A stretch of DNA of 64,000 bases, from NCBI RefSeq assembly GCF_001422405.1, contig NZ_LMMV01000012.1:38376-102375 (forward strand). The letters run 5' to 3'. The notes beneath the pieces were generated by a model, which was not told where the DNA came from, searched no databases, and saw only the letters and a program-made list of their open reading frames with translations. The translations under genes and the position numbers were made by a program. The stretch comes from Pseudorhodoferax sp. Leaf267 (GTDB lineage: Bacteria > Pseudomonadota > Gammaproteobacteria > Burkholderiales > Burkholderiaceae_C). Of the stretch, positions 57,101 to 64,000 are shown one piece after another. Every line of letters begins with the position of its first letter. Position 1 is the first letter of the stretch.

Positions 57101-58483
57101 ACGACCTCGGGCCAGGCGCAGGGCCGCTCCTGGCCGCGCGGCAGCGTCGACGAGTTCAACACGCTGTCGGCCGACCTGGAACAGGTGGCCGCCACGCTGC
57201 AGGAGCGCGAGCAGAAGTTCCTGGCCATCTTCAACGCCACGCCGGTGCCCATGGTGGTGACCGATGTCGCCAACGCGCTGCGCATCGTCGATGCCAACGA
57301 CGCCTACTGCGCCGCGGTCCGCATCCGGCGCGAGGATGCGATCGGTCGCAACGGCCTGGAGCTCGGCCTCTTCAGTGCCGAGGGCTTTGCCACGCTGCCG
57401 GACTTTCGCCAGAGCGACAGCCTCGCGGGCGCCATCGACCTGCGGCGCGCCGATGGGCAGGTGCTCAGGGCCCATGTGTTCGGCCGCCGCGCGCGCCTGG
57501 AAGACGCGGACTGGATGGTCTGGGCCGTGATCGACACCGGCCCCATGCATGCGCTCGAAGCCGAGCTGTGCGCCCTGAACGAACAGCTCGAAGCCCGCGT
57601 GGAGCGCCGCACGCAGGCCTTGTCCGCATCGAACGCGCAGCTCACGCAGACGGTGGCGCAGCTGCAGGTCGCGCAGGACGAGCTCGTGCGCTCCGACAAG
57701 CTGGCCGCACTCGGCGCGCTGGTGGCCGGCGTCGCGCACGAGCTGAACACGCCACTGGGCAATGGCGTGATGGCCGTGAGCGCCATGGCCGACGCCGCCG
57801 CGCGCTTCGAGGCCGGCATGGCCGGCGGGCTGCGCCGTGCCGACCTGCACCAGCTGCTCGAAGGCGTGGCCCAGGGCGTGGACATCGCGCAGCGCAACCT
57901 GCGCCGCACGGCCGACCTGGTGCAGAGCTTCAAGCAGGTCGCGGTGGACCAGACCAGCGCGCAGCGGCGCAGCTTCGAGCTGGCCGAAGTCGTGCACGAG
58001 ATGGTGGTGAGTCTGCGGCCCAGCCTGCACCGCACGGCTTACCGCATCGTGGTCGACGTGCCGGCCACCGGCCTGCGGCTGGACAGCTACCCCGGCGCGC
58101 TGGGCCAGACCATCGGCAACCTGATCCAGAACGCCGTGCTGCACGGCTTCGACGGCCGCTCCCACGGCACGGTCACGCTCACCGGCCTGCGCGATGCCGA
58201 CGGCCGCATCCGCCTGCGCGTGCAGGACGACGGGGCAGGCATCGCGCCCGAGAACATCGACCGCGTCTTCGAGCCCTTCATGACCACGCGGCAGGGCCGC
58301 GGCGGCAGCGGCCTGGGCCTGCACATCAGCCGCAACGCCGTGCAGAGCCTGCTGGGCGGGCAGCTGCTGGTGCAGAGCGCGCCAGGGCAGGGCACGGCGT
58401 TCACGCTGGTGCTGCCCGATGTGGCGCCGCGCGCCGAGGGCGACGGCGGCGGCGTGGCCGGCGCGCCATGGGAGAGGGTGTGA
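54152..58483 (+). CDS. Response regulator fused in frame to histidine kinase after EAL deletion
   Basis: 1443 codons open without a stop. Residues 1-155: REC domain ([15 protein letters not shown], phospho-Asp in ILLDVVM, LRTGQP, YKSKSE). Then DUF3369, then a GGDEF domain whose signature is AGDTF ([11 protein letters not shown]), so not an active cyclase by motif. An EAL domain starts ([17 protein letters not shown]) but is lost after residue 607 (55973); about 50 frameshifted residues rich in Gly/Arg follow, and the frame then enters the kinase at 56132. An intact gene would have ended at TGA 56130-56132, overlapping the kinase ATG. Whether one fused product, or a truncated regulator plus a separately started kinase, is made cannot be told. 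Confidence 0.6.
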   Translation: MNEQDLLEFVDDAESTPPADHRDLAPWRILVVEDDADVHESTRFGLRGMEIEGRPLQLLHAYSGAQALGLLGRETDIAVILLDVVMETEEAGLQTVERIRGELGLAHVRIVLRTGQPGHAPEIETIRRYDINDYKSKSELTRVKLYTALTASIRSYDQLLRLDSSRRGLEKIIEASHHFLAEQGLHAFAGRVITQIASLVGVQPDGLVCASRPSARGDTADCTVIAAAGSFAALMGGGIGDIGDPVVAASVQRALGERRNLIEAGHLTLFFAGHDGHDFAAFVHMPRPLRSVDARLLQVLCTNIALSASNIDLLVRLREYAFMDRLLGLPNRVALIQHIEQALAAHAAGGHVLALLDIDQFAETNDMFGHVYGDMLLAAIARRLGDHLPAACLLARVAGDTFAVWGSAGVVEPVRLAALLEQPFEVDGVKRPVSLSMGLARCDAGVGSAQELYKNAAIALKQAKGGGQGGAQYYTAEVGSATRERTRLLHGLQQAFVRDRLFVVYQPQLALGTGRAVGAEALLRWRTDEGRFVPPAQFIPVAEQSGLIVPIGHWVLRTALLAAAGLRAAGTPLRVAVNVSPLQFAQPQFLAEVDQALADARLPPDCLVGHAGAGRGRGDRGPGRRAAPAGLQRGAGLSVRQAHGAGRLHGLARRTGACLLMRAAPASTPRVWSLRSHLSALLLVTIGVTVTVVALAALLWKVPQTERDSVRQLRRETEEVSSRLWLLLRARQARLELLAGRVRGRSAAAADALLVESVGAEREFQALYLLASDGRVQAAALADVLQLRDTDLVQADLSANALFRAAQQRHSVVWSGTYRSALSGLNTVGVALRLASNQVLVGEIAQAELLRTLQSAAGRHAASIWVVDQAGEVMADTDDSRHVGKINLYNWPVLQGVRDGATVQTEASLLGRELQLVATRAPSLGWLVVGNVPSGWGHPLIRELVFNVVAAFVGCLSIGLLMAPFWARRMGQDLRDIVARAALTTSGQAQGRSWPRGSVDEFNTLSADLEQVAATLQEREQKFLAIFNATPVPMVVTDVANALRIVDANDAYCAAVRIRREDAIGRNGLELGLFSAEGFATLPDFRQSDSLAGAIDLRRADGQVLRAHVFGRRARLEDADWMVWAVIDTGPMHALEAELCALNEQLEARVERRTQALSASNAQLTQTVAQLQVAQDELVRSDKLAALGALVAGVAHELNTPLGNGVMAVSAMADAAARFEAGMAGGLRRADLHQLLEGVAQGVDIAQRNLRRTADLVQSFKQVAVDQTSAQRRSFELAEVVHEMVVSLRPSLHRTAYRIVVDVPATGLRLDSYPGALGQTIGNLIQNAVLHGFDGRSHGTVTLTGLRDADGRIRLRVQDDGAGIAPENIDRVFEPFMTTRQGRGGSGLGLHISRNAVQSLLGGQLLVQSAPGQGTAFTLVLPDVAPRAEGDGGGVAGAPWERV
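55875..55973 (+). repeat. 99-bp exact repeat, copy 1 (ends at the EAL break)
   Basis: Identical to 63902-64000. It encodes the VNVSPLQF segment of the EAL domain and stops exactly where the first regulator loses its frame. Confidence 0.9.
55974..56132 (+). pseudogene. C-terminal remnant of the EAL domain, out of frame
   Basis: Reading from 55974 gives [15 protein letters not shown] and then [15 protein letters not shown], the standard C-terminus of EAL phosphodiesterases, ending at TGA 56130-56132. About 90 residues that should lie between it and the preceding part (second Glu, DDFG, catalytic Lys) are missing, and the deleted length must leave a remainder of 2 mod 3, as the frame is shifted. 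Confidence 0.85.
56132..58483 (+). CDS. Membrane histidine kinase with periplasmic sensor (paralogue 1)
   Basis: 783 residues from ATG 56132, which overlaps the old regulator stop as TGATG. A membrane helix (about 17-41), a periplasmic cache-like sensor (about 42-284), a second helix (285-307), a PAS domain (about 360-485), a coiled coil, HisKA with [12 protein letters not shown] (His536) and an ATPase domain ([35 protein letters not shown]). It is 1 residue longer than the kinase at 59592-61940 and clearly homologous throughout. The same frame is continuous with the upstream regulator (54152 onwards). Confidence 0.85.
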   Translation: MRAAPASTPRVWSLRSHLSALLLVTIGVTVTVVALAALLWKVPQTERDSVRQLRRETEEVSSRLWLLLRARQARLELLAGRVRGRSAAAADALLVESVGAEREFQALYLLASDGRVQAAALADVLQLRDTDLVQADLSANALFRAAQQRHSVVWSGTYRSALSGLNTVGVALRLASNQVLVGEIAQAELLRTLQSAAGRHAASIWVVDQAGEVMADTDDSRHVGKINLYNWPVLQGVRDGATVQTEASLLGRELQLVATRAPSLGWLVVGNVPSGWGHPLIRELVFNVVAAFVGCLSIGLLMAPFWARRMGQDLRDIVARAALTTSGQAQGRSWPRGSVDEFNTLSADLEQVAATLQEREQKFLAIFNATPVPMVVTDVANALRIVDANDAYCAAVRIRREDAIGRNGLELGLFSAEGFATLPDFRQSDSLAGAIDLRRADGQVLRAHVFGRRARLEDADWMVWAVIDTGPMHALEAELCALNEQLEARVERRTQALSASNAQLTQTVAQLQVAQDELVRSDKLAALGALVAGVAHELNTPLGNGVMAVSAMADAAARFEAGMAGGLRRADLHQLLEGVAQGVDIAQRNLRRTADLVQSFKQVAVDQTSAQRRSFELAEVVHEMVVSLRPSLHRTAYRIVVDVPATGLRLDSYPGALGQTIGNLIQNAVLHGFDGRSHGTVTLTGLRDADGRIRLRVQDDGAGIAPENIDRVFEPFMTTRQGRGGSGLGLHISRNAVQSLLGGQLLVQSAPGQGTAFTLVLPDVAPRAEGDGGGVAGAPWERV

Positions 58484-59592
58484 CCGCGGCTGCGCCCCGC
58501 CGCCGCACCGTGCTGCAAGGCGCGCTGGGGCTTGCCGTGGCGGGCTGCGGTGCGCCACGCGCGGCGCTGCGCATCGGCTTTCTCGGCGGGCTGTCGGACC
58601 GCGATGCGCACTTCAGCCGCGAAGCGCGCGACGGCGCCTTGCTCGCGATCGAGCAGGCCAATGCGGCCGGTGGCGTGCGCGGCCGCGCGCTGCAGCTCGT
58701 GGTGCAGGACCACGGCGGCCCCTTGCACGAGGCTGCGGCCGCGCGGCGCCTGATCGATGCACAGGTGGATGCGGTGGTCGGCCCCTACACCAGTGCCGTG
58801 GCCCTGCGCCTGCTGCCGCTGTTCAATGCCGCCCGCGTGCTGCTGCTCAGCCCCACGCTGTCGGCCGACAGCCTCATGCGCCGCGCCGATTACCTGGTGT
58901 GCCTCAACAGCTCCACGCGCGAAAGCGCCCAGGCGCTGGCGCAGCTGCTGCTCGCGCGCCGCTGGCGCAGCCTGACCGTGCTGCGCGACATGCGCAACGC
59001 CGAAGCCACGCGGCCCTGGAGCGAGGCTTTTGCCCAGGTCTTCGCCGCGGGCGGCGGCACGGTGGCGCAGCAGGTGGACTTCGGCGCCGACGGCCCGCCG
59101 GTGTTCGGCGACCTGGCGCAGCGCGCCCTGGCCGTGCCGGTCGATGGCCTGCTGCTGCTGGCCAGCAGCGCCGACACGGCCCGGCTGGCGCAGCAGGTCG
59201 CCCAGCGGGCGCGCGGCCTGCCGCTGGCCTCGACCAGCTGGGCGGCCAACCCCGACCTGATCGAGCTGGGCGGCCGGTCGGTCGAGGGGCTGGTGCTGGT
59301 GCAGGCCTTCGACGAGGCCGACCGTTCGCCGCGCTACCGCGCGCTGCACGCCGACTACCTGGCGCGCTTCGGCCTGGCGCCCAGCTTCGCCGCCGCCTCG
59401 TCCTTCGACGCGGTCATGGTGCTGGCCGCCGCTCTGCAGCGCGCCGCGCCGGGCGAGTCCGTGCGCGACGCCGTGCTGCGCCACGGCCCCTACCAGGGCG
59501 TGCAGCAGCTCCTGACCATCGACCGGTTCGGCGACACCCGGCGCGCCGTGGTGGCCAGCATCGTGCGCAACGGCCGTTTCGCGCCCCTGTGA
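58480..59592 (+). CDS. LivK-type periplasmic ligand-binding lipoprotein
   Basis: 370 residues. The N-terminus RRRTVLQGALGLAVAGC is a twin-Arg-like signal with lipobox (Cys23). The rest is a type I periplasmic-binding fold as in branched-chain amino-acid receptors (LRIGFLGGLSDRDAHF, VVGPYTSAVALRL). GTG at 58480 is preferred: GGAG lies five bases upstream and it overlaps the kinase stop as GTGA. ATG 58468 is an alternative. No ABC permease is near; lying between two sensor kinases, it most likely presents a ligand to their periplasmic domains. The stop overlaps the next kinase start (TGATG). Confidence 0.88.
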   Translation: MTAAAPRRRTVLQGALGLAVAGCGAPRAALRIGFLGGLSDRDAHFSREARDGALLAIEQANAAGGVRGRALQLVVQDHGGPLHEAAAARRLIDAQVDAVVGPYTSAVALRLLPLFNAARVLLLSPTLSADSLMRRADYLVCLNSSTRESAQALAQLLLARRWRSLTVLRDMRNAEATRPWSEAFAQVFAAGGGTVAQQVDFGADGPPVFGDLAQRALAVPVDGLLLLASSADTARLAQQVAQRARGLPLASTSWAANPDLIELGGRSVEGLVLVQAFDEADRSPRYRALHADYLARFGLAPSFAAASSFDAVMVLAAALQRAAPGESVRDAVLRHGPYQGVQQLLTIDRFGDTRRAVVASIVRNGRFAPL

Positions 59593-61940
59593 TGCGCTGG
59601 CCCCGCACCACCTGGCCGCTGGCCAGCCACCTGCTCGCCCTGCTGGGCGTCGCCATGCTGCTGACCTTCACGGTGGTGGCCGGCACGCTCGTGGCCTGGC
59701 GCGTGCCCGCCATCGAGCAGGAGGACCGCGAGGCGCTGCAGCGCGAGGCCGAGGACGTGAGCCGGCGCCTGGAATCCCTGCTCGGCACGGCCGAATCGCG
59801 CATCAGCCTGGCGCAGATGGCACTGGACGATGCGCCGCGCGACCAGGCCAGCCGCGTGCTGGCGCAGGAGGTGCGCAACAGCCTGGTGCTGGGCGCGCTG
59901 TACAGCGTCTCGGCGGACGGCGTGGTCACGGCCGCGGGCGTGGCGCCGGCCCATGCCGCCCGGCAGGGCGACCTGCTCGGCATGGACCTGTTGCACAACC
60001 CGCTGGTGCGCGCCCTGTCGAGCCGGGTCGGCGCCGTCTGGGACGGCCGCTACCTGTCACCGCTGACCGCGCTGCGCACGGTCGGCATGGGCCTGCGCGA
60101 CCCGCTGGGCCGCGTGCTGCTTGCCGAGATGGAGTACGACGCCTACCTGAAGCTCGTGCTGGCCGCGGCCGGCAGCGACGTGGCGGCGTTCTGGATCGTC
60201 GACCGCAGCGGCGAGGTGATCGTGGACTCGGACAGCGCCGCCGTGCGCGGCCACGTGAACCTGCGCGGCTGGCCCCTGCTGCAGGCCGCGCTGCAGCAAA
60301 AGGTGGCGCTGCAGGAGATCACGCTGGACGGGCAGGCCGTGCTGGCCGCCGCCACTTATTCGAGAGCGCTGGACTGGTATTTGGTGACGCGCCGGCCGAC
60401 CGGGCTGGACCACCCGCAGGTGCGCAACCTGCTGTCCTCGGTGGCGCTGTCGCTGGGCGCCTGCCTGCTGACGGGCGTCTTCGTGGCCATGTTCTGGGCC
60501 CGGCGGCTCGCGCGCCCGCTGCAGGCCATCGTCGCGCGGGCGCGCGCCACCGCCCAGTCGCGCCTGCCGGGTGTGCCGCTGGCGCCGGGCTCGGTGGCCG
60601 AACTCAACGCCCTGGCGCGCGAGCTGGACACCATGGCCGGCGCGATGCGCAAGCGCGAGCAACGTTTCCTCGCCATCTTCAATGCCGCGCCGATCCCGAT
60701 GAGCGTGGCCGACGTGGGCAATGCCCTGCGGCTGCTGGACGTCAACGAGGCCTGGTGCCGCGACCTCAAGCGCCAGCGCGAGGACGCGCTGGGCCGCACC
60801 GGCATCGAGATCGGCCTGTGGTCCCTGGCCGAGCGCGACCGCTTCATGGCCGAGCGCCAGGGCGACAAGCTGCAGGGCGAGGCGCGCATCCGGTGCGGCG
60901 ACGGCACGGCGCTGCAGATGCAGGTGTTCGGCCAGCGCGTGCGCCTGCCCAGCCAGGAGCTGCTGGTGTGGGCCACGGTGGACATCGGCCCGCTGCGCGC
61001 GCGCCAGACCGCCTTGCGCGAGCTGAACCAGGCGCTGGAGACGCGTGTCGTGCAGCGCACCGAGGCCCTGGCCGAAATCAACGCCGTGCTCGCGCGCAAC
61101 GTGGAGCAGCTGCGCGCCGCGCAGGACGAACTGGTGCGCTCGGGCACCATGGCCGCGCTGGGTGGCCTGGTCGCCGGCGTGGCCCATGAGCTCAACACGC
61201 CACTGGGCAACAGCCTGATGGCCATCAGCGCGCTGGCCAGCGTGCAGCAGCGGCTGGAGGCCGCCATGGCCGGCGGGCTGCGGCGCGCGGACTTGCAGAC
61301 CTACCTCGCTGGCCTGCGCGAAGGCACGGACATCGCGCTGCGCAACCTGCGGCGCGCGGCCGAGCTGGTGCAGAGCTTCAAGCAGGTGGCCGTGGACCAG
61401 ACCAGCGCCAAGCGCCGGCCCTTCGCGTTGCACGAGGTGGTGCACGAGCTGGTGGCCAGCCTGCGGCCCAGCTACGCGCGCACCCCGTACCGCATCGAGG
61501 TGCAGGTGCCGGCCAGCGGCCTGGCGATGGACAGCTACCCCGGCGCGCTGGGCCAGGCGCTGGCGCACCTGGTGCACAACGCCATGCTGCATGCGTTCGA
61601 AGGCTGCGACCACGGCACCGTGCGCATCGATGCACGCCTTGCCGCGGACGGCGCTATCGTGCTGCGGGTCTGCGACGATGGCCGGGGCATCGCGCCCGAC
61701 CTGCTGGACCGCATCTTCGACCCCTTCGTCACCACGCGCATGGGCCGCGGCGGCACGGGCCTGGGCCTGCACATCAGCCACAACGCCGTGGCCCAGCTGC
61801 TGGGCGGCACGCTGACGGTGCAGAGCGCGCCGGGCGAGGGCACCTGCTTTGCGCTGCGCATGCCGGCCAAGGCCCCGCGCACGCCGCGCAGCACGGGCTT
61901 CGGCGCGTTCGAACCAAGCGTTCACGCGCGCGCGCCATGA
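59592..61940 (+). CDS. Membrane histidine kinase with periplasmic sensor (paralogue 2)
   Basis: 782 residues with the same layout as the kinase at 56132-58483: helix (ASHLLALLGVAMLLTFTVVA), cache-like periplasmic sensor, second helix (VALSLGACLLTGVFVAMFW), HAMP-like linker, PAS, His[17 protein letters not shown] (His532) and ATPase (VHNAMLHAFEG, DDGRGIAPDLL, GGTGLGLHISHNAV). Phosphoacceptor and ATP-binding motifs are intact. The start overlaps the binding-protein stop (TGATG). The sensor parts of the paralogues differ more than the kinase parts, which suggests different ligand or partner specificities. Confidence 0.88.
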   Translation: MRWPRTTWPLASHLLALLGVAMLLTFTVVAGTLVAWRVPAIEQEDREALQREAEDVSRRLESLLGTAESRISLAQMALDDAPRDQASRVLAQEVRNSLVLGALYSVSADGVVTAAGVAPAHAARQGDLLGMDLLHNPLVRALSSRVGAVWDGRYLSPLTALRTVGMGLRDPLGRVLLAEMEYDAYLKLVLAAAGSDVAAFWIVDRSGEVIVDSDSAAVRGHVNLRGWPLLQAALQQKVALQEITLDGQAVLAAATYSRALDWYLVTRRPTGLDHPQVRNLLSSVALSLGACLLTGVFVAMFWARRLARPLQAIVARARATAQSRLPGVPLAPGSVAELNALARELDTMAGAMRKREQRFLAIFNAAPIPMSVADVGNALRLLDVNEAWCRDLKRQREDALGRTGIEIGLWSLAERDRFMAERQGDKLQGEARIRCGDGTALQMQVFGQRVRLPSQELLVWATVDIGPLRARQTALRELNQALETRVVQRTEALAEINAVLARNVEQLRAAQDELVRSGTMAALGGLVAGVAHELNTPLGNSLMAISALASVQQRLEAAMAGGLRRADLQTYLAGLREGTDIALRNLRRAAELVQSFKQVAVDQTSAKRRPFALHEVVHELVASLRPSYARTPYRIEVQVPASGLAMDSYPGALGQALAHLVHNAMLHAFEGCDHGTVRIDARLAADGAIVLRVCDDGRGIAPDLLDRIFDPFVTTRMGRGGTGLGLHISHNAVAQLLGGTLTVQSAPGEGTCFALRMPAKAPRTPRSTGFGAFEPSVHARAP

Positions 61941-62175
61941 CGATGGCCCGCGCGCCCTGCCACCGACCGTGCCGGCGTGCGCAGCGCCGCGTGGCGCTGG
62001 CCTTGGCCGGCACGGGCAGCGTGAAGGCGCGCCTGCATGAGCGCGCATCCATGGGCCGGCCGATGTCGCCAGCCCCTGGCGAACCTTCCATCTGTCGACC
62101 GCGATCGCTGCTGGTGCCACGGGCGCGCCAGCATCACGTCCCACCACGCCAACCCCTGCCTCGCACGGGCCACCT

Positions 62176-64000
62176 ATGAACGACCAAGACCTGCTGGAAT
62201 TCGTCGATGACGACGACGCCACCCCCGCGACCACGCGACCTGCGCGCGCGCCCTGGCGCATCCTCGTGGTGGACGACGACGAGGATGTGCACGAGAGCAC
62301 GCGCTTCGGCGTGCGCGGCCTGGAGATCGACGGCCGGCCGCTGGAGCTGTTGCACGCGCACTCGGGTGCACAGGCCCTGGCCGTGCTGGCGCGCGAGCCC
62401 GACATCGCCGTGATCCTGCTGGACGTGGTGATGGAGACCGACGAGGCCGGCCTGCACACCGTGGAGCGCATCCGCGGCGAGCTGGGCATGGCGCATGTGC
62501 GCATCGTGCTGCGCACCGGGCAGCCCGGCCACGCACCCGAGATCGAGACCATCCAGCGCTACGACATCAACGACTACAAGACCAAGAGCGATCTCACGCG
62601 CGTGAAGCTCTACACGGCGCTGACCTCGGCGGTGCGCTCGTACGAGCAGCTGCGCCGGCTCGAGGACAGCCGGCGCGGGCTGGAGAAGATCATCGAGGCC
62701 AGCAACCAGCTGCTGGCCGCGCAGGGCCTGCGCGGCTTCGCCGACGGCGTGGTCATTCAGGTCGCCAGCCTGATCGGCGTGCCGCCCGAGGGCCTGGTCT
62801 GCGCCGCGCAGCGCCAGGCGGCCGGAACCGGGACGGCCGATGGCGTGGTCATCGGCGCCGCCGGTGCGTTCACGGGCCTGGTGGACCGCAGCATCGACGC
62901 GCTGCCCGACCCGCAGGTCACCGCCCAGCTGCGCCGTGCCCTGGCCGAGCAGCGCCACCTGCTGGAGCCGGGCCAGCTCACGCTGTTCTTTGCCGGCCAC
63001 GAGGGCCACGACTTTGCTGCCTTCGTGCGCGCGGATGCACCGCTGCGCGAGGTGGACGCACGCCTGCTCGAGGTCTTCTGCACGAACATCGCCTTGAGCG
63101 CGTCCAACCTGGACCTGCTCGCGCGGCTGCGCCAGCACGCCTTCGTCGACCGGCTGCTGGGCCTGCCCAACCGCACGGCGATGATCCGGCACGTGAGCGA
63201 GGCCGGCAGCGACGGCCATGCGGCCGACCATGTGCTGGCGCTGCTGGACATCGACCAGTTCGCCGAGACCAACGACATGTTCGGCCATGTCTACGGCGAC
63301 CAGCTGCTGGAGGCCATCGCGCGGCGCCTGACCGACGGCCTGCCGGCCGCCTGCTTCCTGGCACGCGTGGCGGGCGACACCTTCGGCGTCTGGGGCAGCG
63401 CCGCGGCCGTGCAGCCGGCGCGGCTGGCCGCCCTGCTGCAGCAGCCCTTCGAAATCACGGGCGTGGCGCGGCCGGTGTCGTTCTCCATGGGCTTCGTGCG
63501 CTGGGAGCAGGACACCGCAGGCGGGCAGGAGCTCTACAAGAACGCCTCGATCGCGCTCAAGCAGGCCAAGGCCGGTGGCCAGGGCGGGGCGCAGTACTAC
63601 ACGGCCGAGGTCGGCTCGGCCACGCGCGAGCGCACGCGGCTGCTGCACGGCCTGCAGCAAGCCTTCAACCGCGACAGGCTGTTCGTGGTCTACCAGCCGC
63701 AGCTGGCGCTGGGCACGGGCCGTGCGGTCGGTGCCGAGGCGCTGCTGCGTTGGCGCACCGACGAGGGCCGGTTCGTCTCGCCGGCCCAGTTCATTCCCGT
63801 GGCCGAGCAGTCCGGCCTGATCGTGCCCATCGGCCAGTGGGTGCTGCGCACGGCGCTGCGCGCGGCGGCGCGCCTGCGCGACGCGGGCACGCCGCTGCGC
63901 ATGGCGGTCAACGTCTCGCCGCTGCAGTTCGCGCAGCCGCAGTTCCTGGCCGAGGTCGACCAGGCGCTGGCCGATGCCCGGCTGCCACCGGATTGCCTGG
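62176..64000 (+). CDS. Response regulator REC-DUF3369-GGDEF-EAL (paralogue 2, runs off the window)
   Basis: 608 codons to the edge, open. REC domain ([39 protein letters not shown]), DUF3369 ([18 protein letters not shown]), a GGDEF domain with degenerate AGDTF (RVAGDTFGVWG) and the first half of an EAL domain with an intact EALLRW. If the remainder is normal it would be a phosphorylation-controlled c-di-GMP phosphodiesterase, the likely output of the kinases. It is colinear with 54152-55973 (lengths differ by 3 bp). The 235-bp gap after the second kinase holds no recognised gene. Confidence 0.85.
   Translation, partial: MNDQDLLEFVDDDDATPATTRPARAPWRILVVDDDEDVHESTRFGVRGLEIDGRPLELLHAHSGAQALAVLAREPDIAVILLDVVMETDEAGLHTVERIRGELGMAHVRIVLRTGQPGHAPEIETIQRYDINDYKTKSDLTRVKLYTALTSAVRSYEQLRRLEDSRRGLEKIIEASNQLLAAQGLRGFADGVVIQVASLIGVPPEGLVCAAQRQAAGTGTADGVVIGAAGAFTGLVDRSIDALPDPQVTAQLRRALAEQRHLLEPGQLTLFFAGHEGHDFAAFVRADAPLREVDARLLEVFCTNIALSASNLDLLARLRQHAFVDRLLGLPNRTAMIRHVSEAGSDGHAADHVLALLDIDQFAETNDMFGHVYGDQLLEAIARRLTDGLPAACFLARVAGDTFGVWGSAAAVQPARLAALLQQPFEITGVARPVSFSMGFVRWEQDTAGGQELYKNASIALKQAKAGGQGGAQYYTAEVGSATRERTRLLHGLQQAFNRDRLFVVYQPQLALGTGRAVGAEALLRWRTDEGRFVSPAQFIPVAEQSGLIVPIGQWVLRTALRAAARLRDAGTPLRMAVNVSPLQFAQPQFLAEVDQALADARLPPDCL
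63902..64000 (+). repeat. 99-bp exact repeat, copy 2 (ends at the window edge)
   Basis: Identical base for base to 55875-55973; the base before the repeat differs (A here, G in copy 1). Confidence 0.9.

Noticed and set aside
61937..62179. Short open frame of 80 codons between the second kinase and second regulator
   Set aside because: Arg/Pro-rich composition, no ribosome-binding site and overlap with both neighbours.

Overview
The window is high-GC DNA that reads like a chromosome segment of a betaproteobacterium, most likely Comamonadaceae or a close relative. The clues are two orphan Bug/TctC solute-binding proteins, an IscR-type Rrf2 regulator with a typical betaproteobacterial tail, a betaproteobacterial-style NhaR regulator, long acyl-CoA dehydrogenases, and very dense coding with ATGA/GTGA/TGATG overlaps. 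This is inference from protein families; no search was run. I see no insertion sequence, prophage or CRISPR array.

Layout. 1-6.2 kb: a 2Fe-2S reductase / Bug protein / lipoprotein operon, an epimerase-like protein, an S1C-type protease homologue without its catalytic His and Asp, an IscR paralogue without iron-sulphur cysteines, and NhaR. 6.3-12.1 kb: tRNA-Leu(CAA) with its terminator, cysM-nudix-tusA, galU and valS. 12.2-21.6 kb: a seven-gene minus-strand operon (crotonase, feruloyl-CoA synthetase-like ligase, SDR, Bug protein, tannase-like lipoprotein, acyl-CoA dehydrogenase, MarR) facing a divergent amidohydrolase. It looks like a CoA-dependent hydroxycinnamate pathway with hydrolytic removal of acetyl-CoA. 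21.8-31.9 kb: a PEP-CTERM SGNH-like protein, yaaA, a prolyl-hydroxylase-like dioxygenase, queF, a heme oxygenase-bacteriophytochrome pair, a hydrolase, dinB and a DHH phosphoesterase. 32-37.4 kb: a methylsuccinyl-CoA-dehydrogenase-like enzyme, an orphan MqsA antitoxin beside a 20-codon remnant of its toxin, an alpha-hydroxyacid dehydrogenase and an orphan histidine kinase. 37.7-47.7 kb: pbpC and a bacterial alpha-2-macroglobulin, normally neighbours, separated by an opposite-strand vapBC module. 48-54 kb: desaturase, DUF1272, TPR-methyltransferase, TerB-like, thioredoxin-like and DegP-type genes.

54.1-64 kb is the most unusual part: a tightly coupled signalling island in the order response regulator, histidine kinase, periplasmic binding lipoprotein, histidine kinase, response regulator. 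The two kinases are paralogues, and so are the two regulators (REC-DUF3369-degenerate GGDEF-EAL). In the first regulator the EAL domain has an internal deletion with a frameshift, and its frame runs without a stop into the first kinase. The last 99 bases of the window are identical to the 99 bases just before that break, so a real rearrangement and an assembly error in the repeat must both be considered.
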